Shown here one piece after another: positions 1 through 6,178 of a DNA stretch of 20,171 nucleotides. The position numbers and the translations under genes were made by a program. Numbering within the stretch: position 1 is the stretch's first letter; every line of letters starts with the position of its first letter. Source of the DNA: DASUMF01 sp040510575 (GTDB lineage Bacteria; Actinomycetota; Acidimicrobiia; IMCC26256; DASPTH01); assembly GCA_040510575.1 (NCBI GenBank), contig JBEVIU010000096.1:1-20171 (forward strand). Reading direction: 5' to 3'. A model generated the notes under the pieces. That model was not told where the DNA came from. It worked only from the letters and a program-made list of their open reading frames with translations, and did no database searches.

Positions 1-167
1 CCGAGCGCCTCGACGGCGGCGACCGCCTGAGCCGCGCGATCCGGATCGATGTCGATCACTGCCACGTCGGCGCCGTGCGTCGCGAGCTGCACCGCGATGC
101 CTCGTCCGATGCCGGCACCGCCGCCCGTCACCACTGCCACCTTGCCTGTGAGATCCGTGTTCGTCAT
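1..167 (-). CDS. SDR family oxidoreductase, N-terminal part (runs off the window)
   Basis: Short-chain dehydrogenase/reductase, of which only the first 55 residues lie in the window. The Rossmann nucleotide-binding loop TGGGAGIG is at residues 14-21, preceded by the usual GKVAVV first strand. The acidic D39 at the end of the second strand (VIDID) usually favours NAD over NADP in this family. The start is the ATG at 167-165. There is no clear Shine-Dalgarno sequence, but CAGACT lies exactly seven bases upstream, in the position of a -10 box. The catalytic Ser-Tyr-Lys residues and substrate region are outside the window, so the substrate cannot be named. It lies on the far side of two gene remnants from ssrA and could belong to an island integrated there. 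Confidence 0.85.
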   Translation of the reverse strand, partial: MTNTDLTGKVAVVTGGGAGIGRGIAVQLATHGADVAVIDIDPDRAAQAVAAVEAL

Positions 168-247
168 GGTGGTGAGTCTGGGGGGCGCGCCGCCTCGTCG
201 GCAAACGCGCCGTCGGCGGCCTGCAGTCCATTCGTACGCTGGCCGGC

Positions 248-454
248 GTGTTCACGCCCGACACGAAGAACTGGACCTGGGTCGTCGAGCGCGAGTGTCC
301 GGAGTGCGGGTTCGACGCGAGCGCCTGCGCGGCGGACTCCGTCGCGGCGCTGGTGCGTGCGAACGCGCTCGACCGGAAGCGCTTCGGTGCGAGCAACTGG
401 ACACCCGCGCGTGAAGAAGTCGCCATACGTCTTCGAGCACATCCTGGTGGCTGA
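248..454 (+). pseudogene. DinB-like family protein, N-terminal remnant
   Basis: The first 40 residues (MFTPDTKNWTWVVERECPEC, then GFDA and LVRANA) resemble the opening of the actinobacterial DinB-like proteins that usually start with DTKDWTWVLERPCPECGFDA. These are four-helix putative metal enzymes of roughly 170 residues. After about base 367 the similarity stops. The rest of the frame is out-of-frame reading of the neighbouring HNH sequence, and a stop follows at 452-454. Only the N-terminal quarter of the gene therefore remains. The GTG at 248 is preceded by TACGCT seven bases upstream, so it may once have been a leaderless start. Family assignment is from memory of the motif, and function is presumed lost. 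Confidence 0.6.
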
Positions 455-800
455 GGAGTTGCTCGGTCGGTACCTCGAACCGGGGGAGTCGGTGCATCAC
501 CGAAACGGCATCCGCGACGACAATCGCCCTGAGAACTTGGAGCTGTGGACGAAGCCGCAACCGGCTGGCATCCGTGCCAGCGATGCGATTGCCTGGGCGT
601 TCGAGATTCTCGATCGGTACGTGGTGCAGGGGCGTGACACACCTCCAACAGTGCTCGCTGCGGCGCAAGCACTCTTGGAGGTGGCGGGAGTCGAACCCGC
701 GTCTTCCGAGAGGTTGGTGGGGCTTCTCCGAGCGCAGCCGGTGAAAAGTCTCGGGCCACCGCAACTCACCGGCGGTGTGCGGCGGCCCCAGCCTCAGTGA
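399..800 (+). pseudogene. HNH endonuclease, C-terminal remnant
   Basis: Recognisable HNH homing-type nuclease sequence starts near base 399 (GHPRVKKSPYVFEH). It includes the core LLGRYLEPGESVHHRNGIRD (His pair encoded at 495-500), followed by DDNRPENLELW and QPAG, which is typical of small phage and actinobacterial HNH nucleases. The N-terminal part of the family is missing; the upstream sequence is the DinB remnant in another frame. Family members normally end soon after the AWAFEILDRY helix. Here the frame continues without a stop into sequence antisense to ssrA (from 676), so the native 3' end is also lost. A GTG at 411 could still start a short protein of about 129 residues, but truncation at both ends makes a broken gene more likely. 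Its place against the 3' end of ssrA suggests a leftover of an integrated element. Confidence 0.6.
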
Positions 801-1041
801 GGTGTCCCGGCAGGCCCTGAGGCATGTCCTGTCGGTGAGTCGCTCTGAATGGCGCCCCGGTTCCGGCCGAGCAACAGAGCCGGGAGGGACGCGCGTCTAG
901 TTGGTACTAGGCCGCGAGGGCGAAGCTGTTGGCTTCGTCAGTGTTGGCATTTATTGTTGGTGACCGGCTCTTTCACGACGATCCGGCGACGTCGGCTCGC
1001 TTCCCCCACCTCGATCGTCAGAATCGAAGCCACGCACCCCC
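676..1041 (-). ncRNA. ssrA: Transfer-messenger RNA (tmRNA)
   Basis: Complete one-piece tmRNA of 366 nt, which frees stalled ribosomes by acting as tRNA-Ala and then mRNA. The 5' end GGGGGTG (1041-1035) pairs over seven bases, with one G-U, with CACCTCC (683-677), and the discriminator A is at 676. The T-arm sequence GCGGGTTCGACTCCCGC precedes the 3' end. CCA is not encoded. The internal frame at 948-907 encodes ANTDEANSFALAA and then TAG, with the ALAA ending expected for ClpXP-type degradation. Its protein partner SmpB is encoded at 3765-4226, separated by an ABC transporter operon. I could not assign a confident ssrA promoter in the region above 1041. The 3' end abuts broken genes, which fits its common use as an integration site. 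Confidence 0.95.
907..948 (-). other. tmRNA proteolysis-tag reading frame
   Basis: Resume codon GCC at 948-946. The frame reads ANTDEANSFALAA and ends in TAG at 909-907. The hydrophobic ALAA end is the conserved degron; the preceding residues vary between lineages. This frame confirms the identity and strand of ssrA. The exact resume codon is inferred from the usual start of tags at alanine. Confidence 0.9.
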
Positions 1042-1089
1042 ATGTCAATGCCGTCCCCGGTGCGTGTTGGTAGGGGGCGACTCGTCCAG

Positions 1090-1118
1090 GGTACCGGTCC
1101 CTCGCTCCTTTCGGTACC
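1090..1118. repeat. Short inverted repeat between ssrA and padR
   Basis: GGTACCG (1090-1096) is the reverse complement of CGGTACC (1112-1118), giving a seven-base stem with a 15-base loop. GGTACCGG also occurs as a direct repeat at 1090-1097 and 1113-1120. It lies between the divergent ssrA and padR transcription units and could be a regulator site or part of the ssrA leader. There is no T-run that would make it a terminator. The role is unknown. Confidence 0.4.
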
Positions 1119-1139
1119 GGCCTGCGTCCCCGCTCGGCA

Positions 1140-1178
1140 TTGCACCGTGGTACGGACTCGAATACTCTGAGTCGAGTA
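1140..1178 (+). promoter_or_regulatory. padR operon promoter with overlapping palindromic operator
   Basis: TTGCAC (1140-1145) and TACTCT (1163-1168) are separated by 17 bases, a good housekeeping-sigma promoter, giving a leader of about 24 bases before the ATG at 1199. The -10 lies inside nested dyads: ACTCGA (1156-1161) with TCGAGT (1172-1177), TACTC (1163-1167) with GAGTA (1174-1178), and ACTC-T-GAGT at 1164-1172. PadR proteins often bind inverted repeats at their own promoter, so this is the likely site where PadR blocks RNA polymerase. Binding is inferred from position and symmetry. Confidence 0.65.
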
Positions 1179-1198
1179 ATCACGCGACGGAGCCTGCG

Positions 1199-1873
1199 AT
1201 GCCTCGACGACAGCGTTCCAATCCGCTGGCCCTCGCCGTGCTCGCCGTCCTCAGCGAGCGCCCGATGCACCCGTACGAGATGGCAGCCACGATGCGCTCA
1301 CGCGGCCACGACGAGAGCATCCGCCTCAACTACGGCTCGCTGTACTCCACCGTCGACGGCCTGACACGCAGAGGCCTGATCGCGCCCCTCGAGACCGAGC
1401 GTGAGGGCCGGCGTCCGGAGCGGACCGTCTACGAGGTGACCGACGACGGCCGCGCCGAGGTGACCGACTGGCTCGCCGAGCTGCTCGGCACGAGCACCAA
1501 GGAGTATCCGCAGTTCGAGGCCGGGCTCGCGTTGATGGGCGTCCTCCCGCCCGATCGCGTCGTCGCGCTGTTGCGCGAGCGCGCCGATGCGCTCGATCTC
1601 GAGTCACTGCGCCTCGAGTCCATCGTGACCGCGACCACCGACAACGGTGTGCCGCCCGTGTTCCTCGTCGAGATGGACTACGAGCGTGCGCTCGTCGACG
1701 CCGACCTCGCGTTCACGCGTCGTCTCGCCGACGACCTCGAGCGTTCGGCGATCGGCGGCGTCGCGGAGTGGCGCTCATTCCACGAGTCCGGAGGAGTCGT
1801 ACCCGTGAGCGAGCGAGAGACCTCACCAGAAGAAGCAGCAGCCTCAGAAACAGCAGAAGGAGCGGTGCCGTGA
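1199..1873 (+). CDS. PadR family transcriptional regulator
   Basis: A 224-residue repressor-type regulator. The N-terminal winged helix contains the hallmark stretch VLSERPMHPYEMAATM, then LNYGSLYSTVDGLTRRGLI and RTVYEVTDDGR, the helix-turn-helix and wing of PadR proteins. A C-terminal helical dimerisation region follows, ending in an Ala/Glu-rich tail. The ATG at 1199 is chosen because PadR similarity begins immediately after it; the open frame upstream overlaps ssrA and has no similarity. It overlaps the next gene by four bases (GTGA) and heads an operon with a DrrAB-type ABC exporter. It probably represses its own operon until a transported compound binds, as LmrR-type PadR regulators do. 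The ligand is unknown. Confidence 0.93.
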   Translation: MPRRQRSNPLALAVLAVLSERPMHPYEMAATMRSRGHDESIRLNYGSLYSTVDGLTRRGLIAPLETEREGRRPERTVYEVTDDGRAEVTDWLAELLGTSTKEYPQFEAGLALMGVLPPDRVVALLRERADALDLESLRLESIVTATTDNGVPPVFLVEMDYERALVDADLAFTRRLADDLERSAIGGVAEWRSFHESGGVVPVSERETSPEEAAASETAEGAVP

Positions 1874-2895
1874 GTGCCATCGTCGAAGTGGAAGGGATCA
1901 CGCGCTCGTTCGGGGAGACCCGGGCGCTCGGCGGTGTCGATCTCGAAGTGCAAGAGGGGAGCGTGCTCGCGCTGCTCGGACCCAACGGCGCGGGCAAGAC
2001 CACGCTGGTGCGGATCCTCTCGACCCTGATCCCTCCCGACGGTGGTCACGCGCGCGTCGCAGGCTTCGACGTCGAGAAGGAGCCGATTGCGGTGCGCCGC
2101 TGCATCGGCACCGCCGGGCAGTTCGCGGCGGTCGACGAAGTGCTCACCGGGCGCGAGAACCTCGAGATGGTCGGGCGACTGTCGCGACTCTCGAAGCGCG
2201 ATGCCAAGGTCCGCGCGCAAGAGGTGCTGGAGCGGGTGTCGCTCGCCGACGACGCCGACCGCCCGCTGAAGACCTACTCGGGCGGCATGCGCCGTCGGAT
2301 CGACCTCGGCGCGGGTCTCGTCGCCCGTCCACGCGTGCTCCTGCTCGACGAGCCGACCACTGGCCTCGACCCCGCGAACCGCCTCGACCTCTGGGCGTAC
2401 CTGCGCGACCTCGTGAACGAGGGCGCCACCGTGCTCCTCACCACGCAGTACCTCGAGGAAGCCGACCAGCTCGCGCGCGATGTGGCCGTGATCGATCACG
2501 GCCAGGTCATCGCGCAGGGCACGCCTGTCGAGCTCAAGCAACGGTTCGCGGGCGACGTGCTCGACGTGACGCTCGCGTCGTCTGCCGACCTCGAGCGCGC
2601 GGCCGCCGCGCTCGACGGTGTCGGCACCGAAACGCCGCGCATCGAGCGCGGGGTCGTGAAGGTCACGGTGCCCGTCGCGAACGGGGTCGACGCACTCGTC
2701 GATGCCGTGCGCCGGCTCGACGAAGCGGCGGTGACCGTCGCCGACCTCGGGCTGCGCCGTCCCTCGCTCGACGACGTGTTCCTCGCGCTCACCGGGCACA
2801 CCACCGACAACAGCGACGGCGTCGACGGCGCCGACCCACCCCCGACGCCTGACACTCCTGGCGTCGCATCGACCGCCGAGGAGGCCACCCGATGA
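1870..2895 (+). CDS. ABC transporter ATP-binding protein, DrrA-like
   Basis: A 341-residue ATPase of the daunorubicin-resistance (DrrA) type, which powers export through the partner permease encoded next. Walker A GPNGAGKTT is at 37-45, the signature YSGGMRRR starts near 136, and Walker B LLLDEP is at 157-162, followed by TTGLD. The switch region reads TTQYLEEAD, with Gln where many ABC proteins have His; this is usual for DrrA-type proteins. The C-terminal extension (PSLDDVFLALTGH) is also typical of the family. The GTG start at 1870 overlaps the padR stop and is preceded by AGGAG at good distance. An ATGA overlap links it to the permease. The substrate is probably a drug or lipophilic compound, inferred from the family only. 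Confidence 0.93.
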   Translation: MSAIVEVEGITRSFGETRALGGVDLEVQEGSVLALLGPNGAGKTTLVRILSTLIPPDGGHARVAGFDVEKEPIAVRRCIGTAGQFAAVDEVLTGRENLEMVGRLSRLSKRDAKVRAQEVLERVSLADDADRPLKTYSGGMRRRIDLGAGLVARPRVLLLDEPTTGLDPANRLDLWAYLRDLVNEGATVLLTTQYLEEADQLARDVAVIDHGQVIAQGTPVELKQRFAGDVLDVTLASSADLERAAAALDGVGTETPRIERGVVKVTVPVANGVDALVDAVRRLDEAAVTVADLGLRRPSLDDVFLALTGHTTDNSDGVDGADPPPTPDTPGVASTAEEATR

Positions 2896-3749
2896 GCAGT
2901 GCCACGACCACCCCGTCCGTCGAGCGCGCGCGCACCATCGACGCGCACGGCGAGGTGTCGAACCGCCTGCCGCGCAACGCGTGGCTGGTCGACGCGCTCG
3001 TGATCGCGGGCCGCAATCTCAAGGACCTCCGGCGCACGCCGCAGCTGATCGTGTTCAGCGTCGTGCAGACCGTGATGTTCCTGCTGCTGTTCCGGTACGT
3101 GTTCGGCGGGAGCATCGAGATCCCCGGCTTGTCGTACGTCAACTTCATCGTCTGCGGCTTCATGGCCCAGATCGCGATCTTTGACGGCTTCGGTGTGGCC
3201 ATCGCAATGGCTGAAGACTCGAAGTCGGGACTGATCGACCGCTTCCGGGCACTGCCGATGGCGCGCTCGGCCGTCGTCGGTGGTCGGGCCGCTGCCGACC
3301 TCCTCCGCCAGGCGGGCCTGGTGTTGATCGTGATCGGCGTCGGCTTCCTCATCGGCTTCACCGTCGAGGGCAGCGTGCTGGGCGTGATCGCGGCGGTGGG
3401 GCTCTGTGTGGTGTGGGGCTTCGCGATGTTCTGGGTCTTCGCGGCCGTCGGCCTCTTCGTGCGCGACTCCGAGACCGCGCAGGCCGCAACCACGCCGTTC
3501 TTCATCCTGGTGTTCGTTTCGTCGTCGGTGATCCTCGTCGACACGCTGCCGGGGTGGCTCCAGCCGTTCGCGAGGAACCAGCCGCTCACGCAGGTGTGCA
3601 ACGCGGTGCGCGGGCTCGTCGAGGGCGACGCCGGCGCCGCGCTCTCACCTGGGACGACCGGCCACTACGTGATCATCTCGCTCATCTGGTGTGCCGGGAT
3701 CACCGCGGTGTTCGCGCCGATCGCGATCTACGCGTACCGACGCCCCTAG
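2892..3749 (+). CDS. ABC-2 type transporter permease, DrrB-like
   Basis: A 285-residue integral membrane subunit of the exporter. After a soluble N-terminus come about six hydrophobic segments, including LIVFSVVQTVMFLLLFRYVF, FIVCGFMAQIAIF, VLIVIGVGFLIGF and a last one near the C-terminus. The conserved ABC-2 features are the loop DRFRALPMARSAVVGGR after the second segment and the stretch LPGWLQPFARNQPLTQVCNAVRG. The ATG at 2892 overlaps the ATPase stop (ATGA) and has GAGGAGG seven bases upstream. It ends 15 bases from the convergent smpB stop. The space between holds only a weak imperfect hairpin, so transcription termination there is not obvious. Confidence 0.92.
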   Translation: MSSATTTPSVERARTIDAHGEVSNRLPRNAWLVDALVIAGRNLKDLRRTPQLIVFSVVQTVMFLLLFRYVFGGSIEIPGLSYVNFIVCGFMAQIAIFDGFGVAIAMAEDSKSGLIDRFRALPMARSAVVGGRAAADLLRQAGLVLIVIGVGFLIGFTVEGSVLGVIAAVGLCVVWGFAMFWVFAAVGLFVRDSETAQAATTPFFILVFVSSSVILVDTLPGWLQPFARNQPLTQVCNAVRGLVEGDAGAALSPGTTGHYVIISLIWCAGITAVFAPIAIYAYRRP

Positions 3750-3764
3750 CGAAACGGCGAGCCG

Positions 3765-4226
3765 CTACTCGCGGATGCCCTTCATGGCTCGCTCGGTCTC
3801 CCTCTTCGCGTCGCGCTCGGCGAGCGCCTGACGCTTGTCGTAGGCGCGCTTGCCGCGCGCGAGCGCGAGCTCGACCTTGGCCCGGCCGTCCTTGAAGTAG
3901 ACGCGTAGGGGCACGAGCGTGTGGCCCTGCTGCTCGATGCCACGTTCGAGCTCGACGATCTGGCGACGGTGGAGCAGCAGCTTCCGACGCCGGACCGGGT
4001 CGAGGTCGCCACGCGAGTACGCGTAGGGCGACACGTGCATCCCGAACAACCAGACCTCGCCGTCGTCGATGCGCGCGTACGAGTCCTGGAGGTTGGCGCG
4101 GCCCTCGCGCAGGCTCTTCACCTCGGGGCCCTCGAGCATGATCCCGCACTCCCACGACTCGAGCACGAGGTAGTCGTGGCGGGCCTTGCGGTTCGTGATC
4201 ACGAGTTGGTCGCCGCGCCTGCTCAC
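3765..4226 (-). CDS. smpB: SsrA-binding protein SmpB
   Basis: The 153-residue tmRNA-binding protein needed for trans-translation. It holds the tRNA-like end of ssrA RNA and guides it into stalled ribosomes. The oligonucleotide-binding barrel shows NRKARHDYLVLESWECGI, EGPEVKSLREGRANLQDSYA and GEVWLFGMHVSPY. The basic C-terminal tail with RAYDKRQ and alternating charges is the part that enters the mRNA channel. The GTG at 4226 gives the usual length. A start at 4292 would add 22 unrelated residues and overlap the divergent mec gene. TACCGT at 4238-4233 lies six bases above this GTG, so the transcript may be leaderless. Its RNA partner ssrA is about 2.7 kb away on the same strand. Confidence 0.96.
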   Translation of the reverse strand: MSRRGDQLVITNRKARHDYLVLESWECGIMLEGPEVKSLREGRANLQDSYARIDDGEVWLFGMHVSPYAYSRGDLDPVRRRKLLLHRRQIVELERGIEQQGHTLVPLRVYFKDGRAKVELALARGKRAYDKRQALAERDAKRETERAMKGIRE

Positions 4227-4266
4227 CCGAGCACGGTATCGGGCCAGGGTCCCGCGACGGCCTCCG

Positions 4267-4279
4267 TTAGATTGCCGCC
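4267..4279 (+). promoter_or_regulatory. -10-like box directly before mec (probable leaderless start)
   Basis: TTAGAT (4267-4272) is followed by exactly seven bases and then the GTG of mec. No Shine-Dalgarno sequence is present, so transcription probably begins at or next to the start codon. The 18 bases at 4270-4287 match 17 of 18 bases at the cysO start (6169-6186). No convincing -35 is visible. Confidence 0.5.
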
Positions 4280-4756
4280 GTGGCCGACCCACTCGCTTCG
4301 CCGACCCTGCGCCTCACGCGCGAGCAGTACGACGCGGTGATCACGCACTGCCTCGACGGCTTTCCCGACGAGGCGTGCGGCCTGTTCTCGGGCCCGCTCG
4401 ACAATCCTGGCGTGGTCGACGCCGGTGTGGTGGGTGGACGGACCGAGCCGACCGGTGAGGTCACCGAGGTGCACCCGTGCCGCAACGCCGACGCCTCGGC
4501 GCGCACCTACACCGTCGACTCCCGCGATCTGCTGCGGGCGATGCGCGCCGCCGAGTCGCGCGGTGACGAGATCGTGGGGGTGTGGCACTCGCACACCCAC
4601 ACGGATCCCTACCCGTCGACCACCGATGTGCGGCAAGCCGTCGATTCCTCGTGGCTCTACGCCATCGTGAGCCTCAAGTACGGCACGCCGGCACTGCGGG
4701 CCTACCGCATCCGTGACGGCGAGATCGCCGAGGTCGCCGTCGACATCCGCAAGTAG
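4280..4756 (+). CDS. mec: JAMM/MPN+ metallopeptidase, CysO-cysteine peptidase (Mec) type
   Basis: A 158-residue zinc peptidase. In Mycobacterium tuberculosis, Mec (Rv1334) releases cysteine from the C-terminus of the carrier CysO. The complete JAMM signature is visible: E31 in DEACG, then H103-S-H105, seven residues, S113, two residues, D116. The short single-domain form suits a prokaryotic Mec or MoaD-peptidase. cysO and cysM follow downstream, supporting this role over other JAMM proteases, although a DUF222/HNH gene is inserted in between. The GTG start at 4280 is 53 bases from the divergent smpB start. Because CysO here has a tail beyond Gly-Gly, the same peptidase may also have to trim it; that is inference. 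Confidence 0.9.
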   Translation: MADPLASPTLRLTREQYDAVITHCLDGFPDEACGLFSGPLDNPGVVDAGVVGGRTEPTGEVTEVHPCRNADASARTYTVDSRDLLRAMRAAESRGDEIVGVWHSHTHTDPYPSTTDVRQAVDSSWLYAIVSLKYGTPALRAYRIRDGEIAEVAVDIRK

Positions 4757-4818
4757 CCCTCAGTTCGGCGCCGCGTACCGGAGTTCTCCATAGATTTGGC
4801 GATATTCGGACAGAAGGG

Positions 4819-4862
4819 TTGCATCGGCCGGTTCGGTCGCATAAGATCGAACATGTGTTCCC
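4819..4862 (+). promoter_or_regulatory. Promoter with LexA-like SOS box before the DUF222/HNH gene
   Basis: TTGCAT (4819-4824), a 17-base spacer and TAAGAT (4842-4847) form a good promoter. Starting at the last base of the -10 is TCGAACATGTGTTC (4847-4860) followed by CC. It matches the actinobacterial SOS box TCGAAC-N4-GTTCGA in all but the last two positions. A repressor bound here would cover the -10 and the start codon. The GTG at 4855 is seven bases past the -10, so the message would be leaderless. Box identity is by consensus match; LexA control is inferred. Confidence 0.65.
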
Positions 4863-6096
4863 GTCCGCCGCAGACCCGATCGAGCTCCTTCGGGAGGGTG
4901 TCGAGGCGCTCGCGGGGGAGGACCGCTCGGAGTGGAGCGGAGGGGCGAGGTCGCAGCGGTTGCTCGAGATCCTCGATTCCCTGGAACGCTTCCAGGCCGA
5001 GGCGATGCGTGCGATCGGTGAGTGGGACGCCACGCACGACTGGGCGGAGGACGGTGCACTGAGCGCGCCGTCGTGGTTGGCGTACCGGACTTCGATCGCG
5101 AAGATGCGTGCGAACCAGCTCGTGCGCGCCGCACGCCTCGCGTTCCGGCACGAGCGCACGGGCAAAGCCCTGGCCGCGGGCGACGTGTCGTCCGCGCAGG
5201 TCGAGGTGCTCGCGGTCGTCGCGAAGGGACGTGAGCGCCTGTTCGCTCGCGACGAGGACACGCTCCTCGACATCGCGCCGACGCTGTCGGTCGACGACTT
5301 CGCGACCGCGGCCAAGCACTGGCGGTCTGCCGCCGACGACGAGATGGCGACGCGCGACGCGAACCTTGCGTTCGAGGAGCGCGGCGTGTCGTTCGCGACC
5401 ACGCTGCACGGTCGGGTGGATCTCACCGGCAGCTTCGACCCCGACGGCGGCGCGATCGTGATGCGCGCGATCGACGCGTACGACACGACCGATCCGCTGC
5501 CCTCCGACGGTGGGCCGATCGACGGACCACGGTCGCTGGCGCAACGCAAGCACGACGCGCTGGTGCAGATCTGCTCCGAAGCACTCGCGCGGAAGGAAGC
5601 CGCGGGTCACCACACGCCCGGCGTCGATGGCCTGATCGACGTCGACCGGCTCGTCCGGGGAGGTCCGATCGATCTGGTCGCGGGTCGATGTGAGGTCTCG
5701 GGCGTCGGGCCAGTGCCGCGCGTGGTGCTCGAGCGTCTGGCGTGCGACGCGGCAGTCGGGCGCGTCGTGATGCGCGGGAAGTCGGAGGTGCTCGACGTCG
5801 GCCGACGCACGCGGGTCGTGTCACGCGCGCTGCGGCGCGCGATCGAGCGGCGCGACCGGCACTGCGTCTTCCCTGGGTGCACCGCGCCGCTGCACTGGTG
5901 CGACGTGCATCACCTTCGGCATTGGGCCGACGGCGGCGAGACGAGCCTCGAGAATTGTGCGCTGCTCTGTCGCCGCCATCACGTCGCCTGCCATGAAGGG
6001 GGTTGGCACCTGGCTCGAGGCCCCGACGGCACGTTGCAGGTGGTGCAGCGCGGATCGTCGGTTCGGCGTCGGGCGCGTCGTGAACGCGCGGCGTGA
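4855..6096 (+). CDS. DUF222 (13E12-type) protein with C-terminal HNH nuclease domain
   Basis: A 413-residue member of the DUF222/13E12-repeat family common in multiple copies in actinobacteria. The helical DUF222 region covers roughly residues 10-300. The C-terminal HNH domain shows RDRHCVFPGCTAP, WCDVHHLRHWADGGET, SLENCALLCRRHH and then HEGGW, with paired cysteines and the His-Asn-His metal-finger residues, so nuclease activity is plausible. The biological role of the family is not established; some mycobacterial members have been linked to the DNA-damage response. The start is the GTG at 4855, seven bases after a -10 and within a LexA-like box; the frame upstream has no family similarity. 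It splits mec from cysO-cysM and is followed by direct repeats and a perfect hairpin. It was probably gained by insertion. Confidence 0.85.
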   Translation: MFPSAADPIELLREGVEALAGEDRSEWSGGARSQRLLEILDSLERFQAEAMRAIGEWDATHDWAEDGALSAPSWLAYRTSIAKMRANQLVRAARLAFRHERTGKALAAGDVSSAQVEVLAVVAKGRERLFARDEDTLLDIAPTLSVDDFATAAKHWRSAADDEMATRDANLAFEERGVSFATTLHGRVDLTGSFDPDGGAIVMRAIDAYDTTDPLPSDGGPIDGPRSLAQRKHDALVQICSEALARKEAAGHHTPGVDGLIDVDRLVRGGPIDLVAGRCEVSGVGPVPRVVLERLACDAAVGRVVMRGKSEVLDVGRRTRVVSRALRRAIERRDRHCVFPGCTAPLHWCDVHHLRHWADGGETSLENCALLCRRHHVACHEGGWHLARGPDGTLQVVQRGSSVRRRARRERAA

Positions 6097-6120
6097 CCCG
6101 ACCTGAAGCGTGACCCGACC
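6091..6120. repeat. Two GCGTGACCCGACC direct repeats at the DUF222 stop
   Basis: GCGTGACCCGACC occurs at 6091-6103, covering the TGA stop of the DUF222 gene, and again at 6108-6120, 17 bases apart. The core CCCGACC recurs at 6130-6136 and inverted at 6142-6148 in the adjoining hairpin. The function is unknown; it could be a replication-slippage product or a protein-binding array before cysO. Confidence 0.55.
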
Positions 6121-6126
6121 CGACGA

Positions 6127-6151
6127 ATGCCCGACCCGAGAGGTCGGGCAT
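6127..6151 (+). terminator. Perfect hairpin between the DUF222/HNH gene and cysO
   Basis: ATGCCCGACC (6127-6136), loop CGAGA, then GGTCGGGCAT (6142-6151): a ten-base stem with no mismatch. It is well placed to end the DUF222 transcript. No T-run follows, so classical intrinsic termination is uncertain; many actinobacterial terminators lack one. It lies 14 bases above the cysO -10-like box and could instead be an operator. Confidence 0.55.
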
Positions 6152-6165
6152 GGAGGCCGGACTTG

Positions 6166-6178
6166 TAGGATTGCCGCC
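6166..6178 (+). promoter_or_regulatory. -10-like box directly before cysO (probable leaderless start)
   Basis: TAGGAT (6166-6171), seven bases, then the ATG of cysO. No Shine-Dalgarno sequence is visible. GATTGCCGCC plus the start codon plus GCCGA repeats the mec start with one difference (A/G in the start codon). A separate promoter here would keep cysO-cysM expressed despite the inserted gene upstream. Confidence 0.5.

Noticed and set aside
676..720. tRNA-like T-arm read as a separate tRNA gene
   Set aside because: It is the 3' end of tmRNA; the acceptor partner is at 1035-1041 and a tag frame lies between.
929..1198. Upstream extension of the padR frame to base 929
   Set aside because: It would overlap ssrA and the padR promoter and has no PadR similarity before 1199.
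1678..2799. Minus-strand open frame of 373 codons opposite the ABC ATPase
   Set aside because: Shadow of a gene with intact Walker motifs.
3747..3768. Bidirectional terminator between the permease and smpB
   Set aside because: Only a short imperfect stem (TAGC/GCTA with an inner GGC/GCC), no T-runs; too weak to call.
4227..4292. Longer SmpB start at 4292
   Set aside because: It adds 22 residues with no SmpB similarity and overlaps the mec start; the GTG at 4226 gives the family's usual N-terminus.
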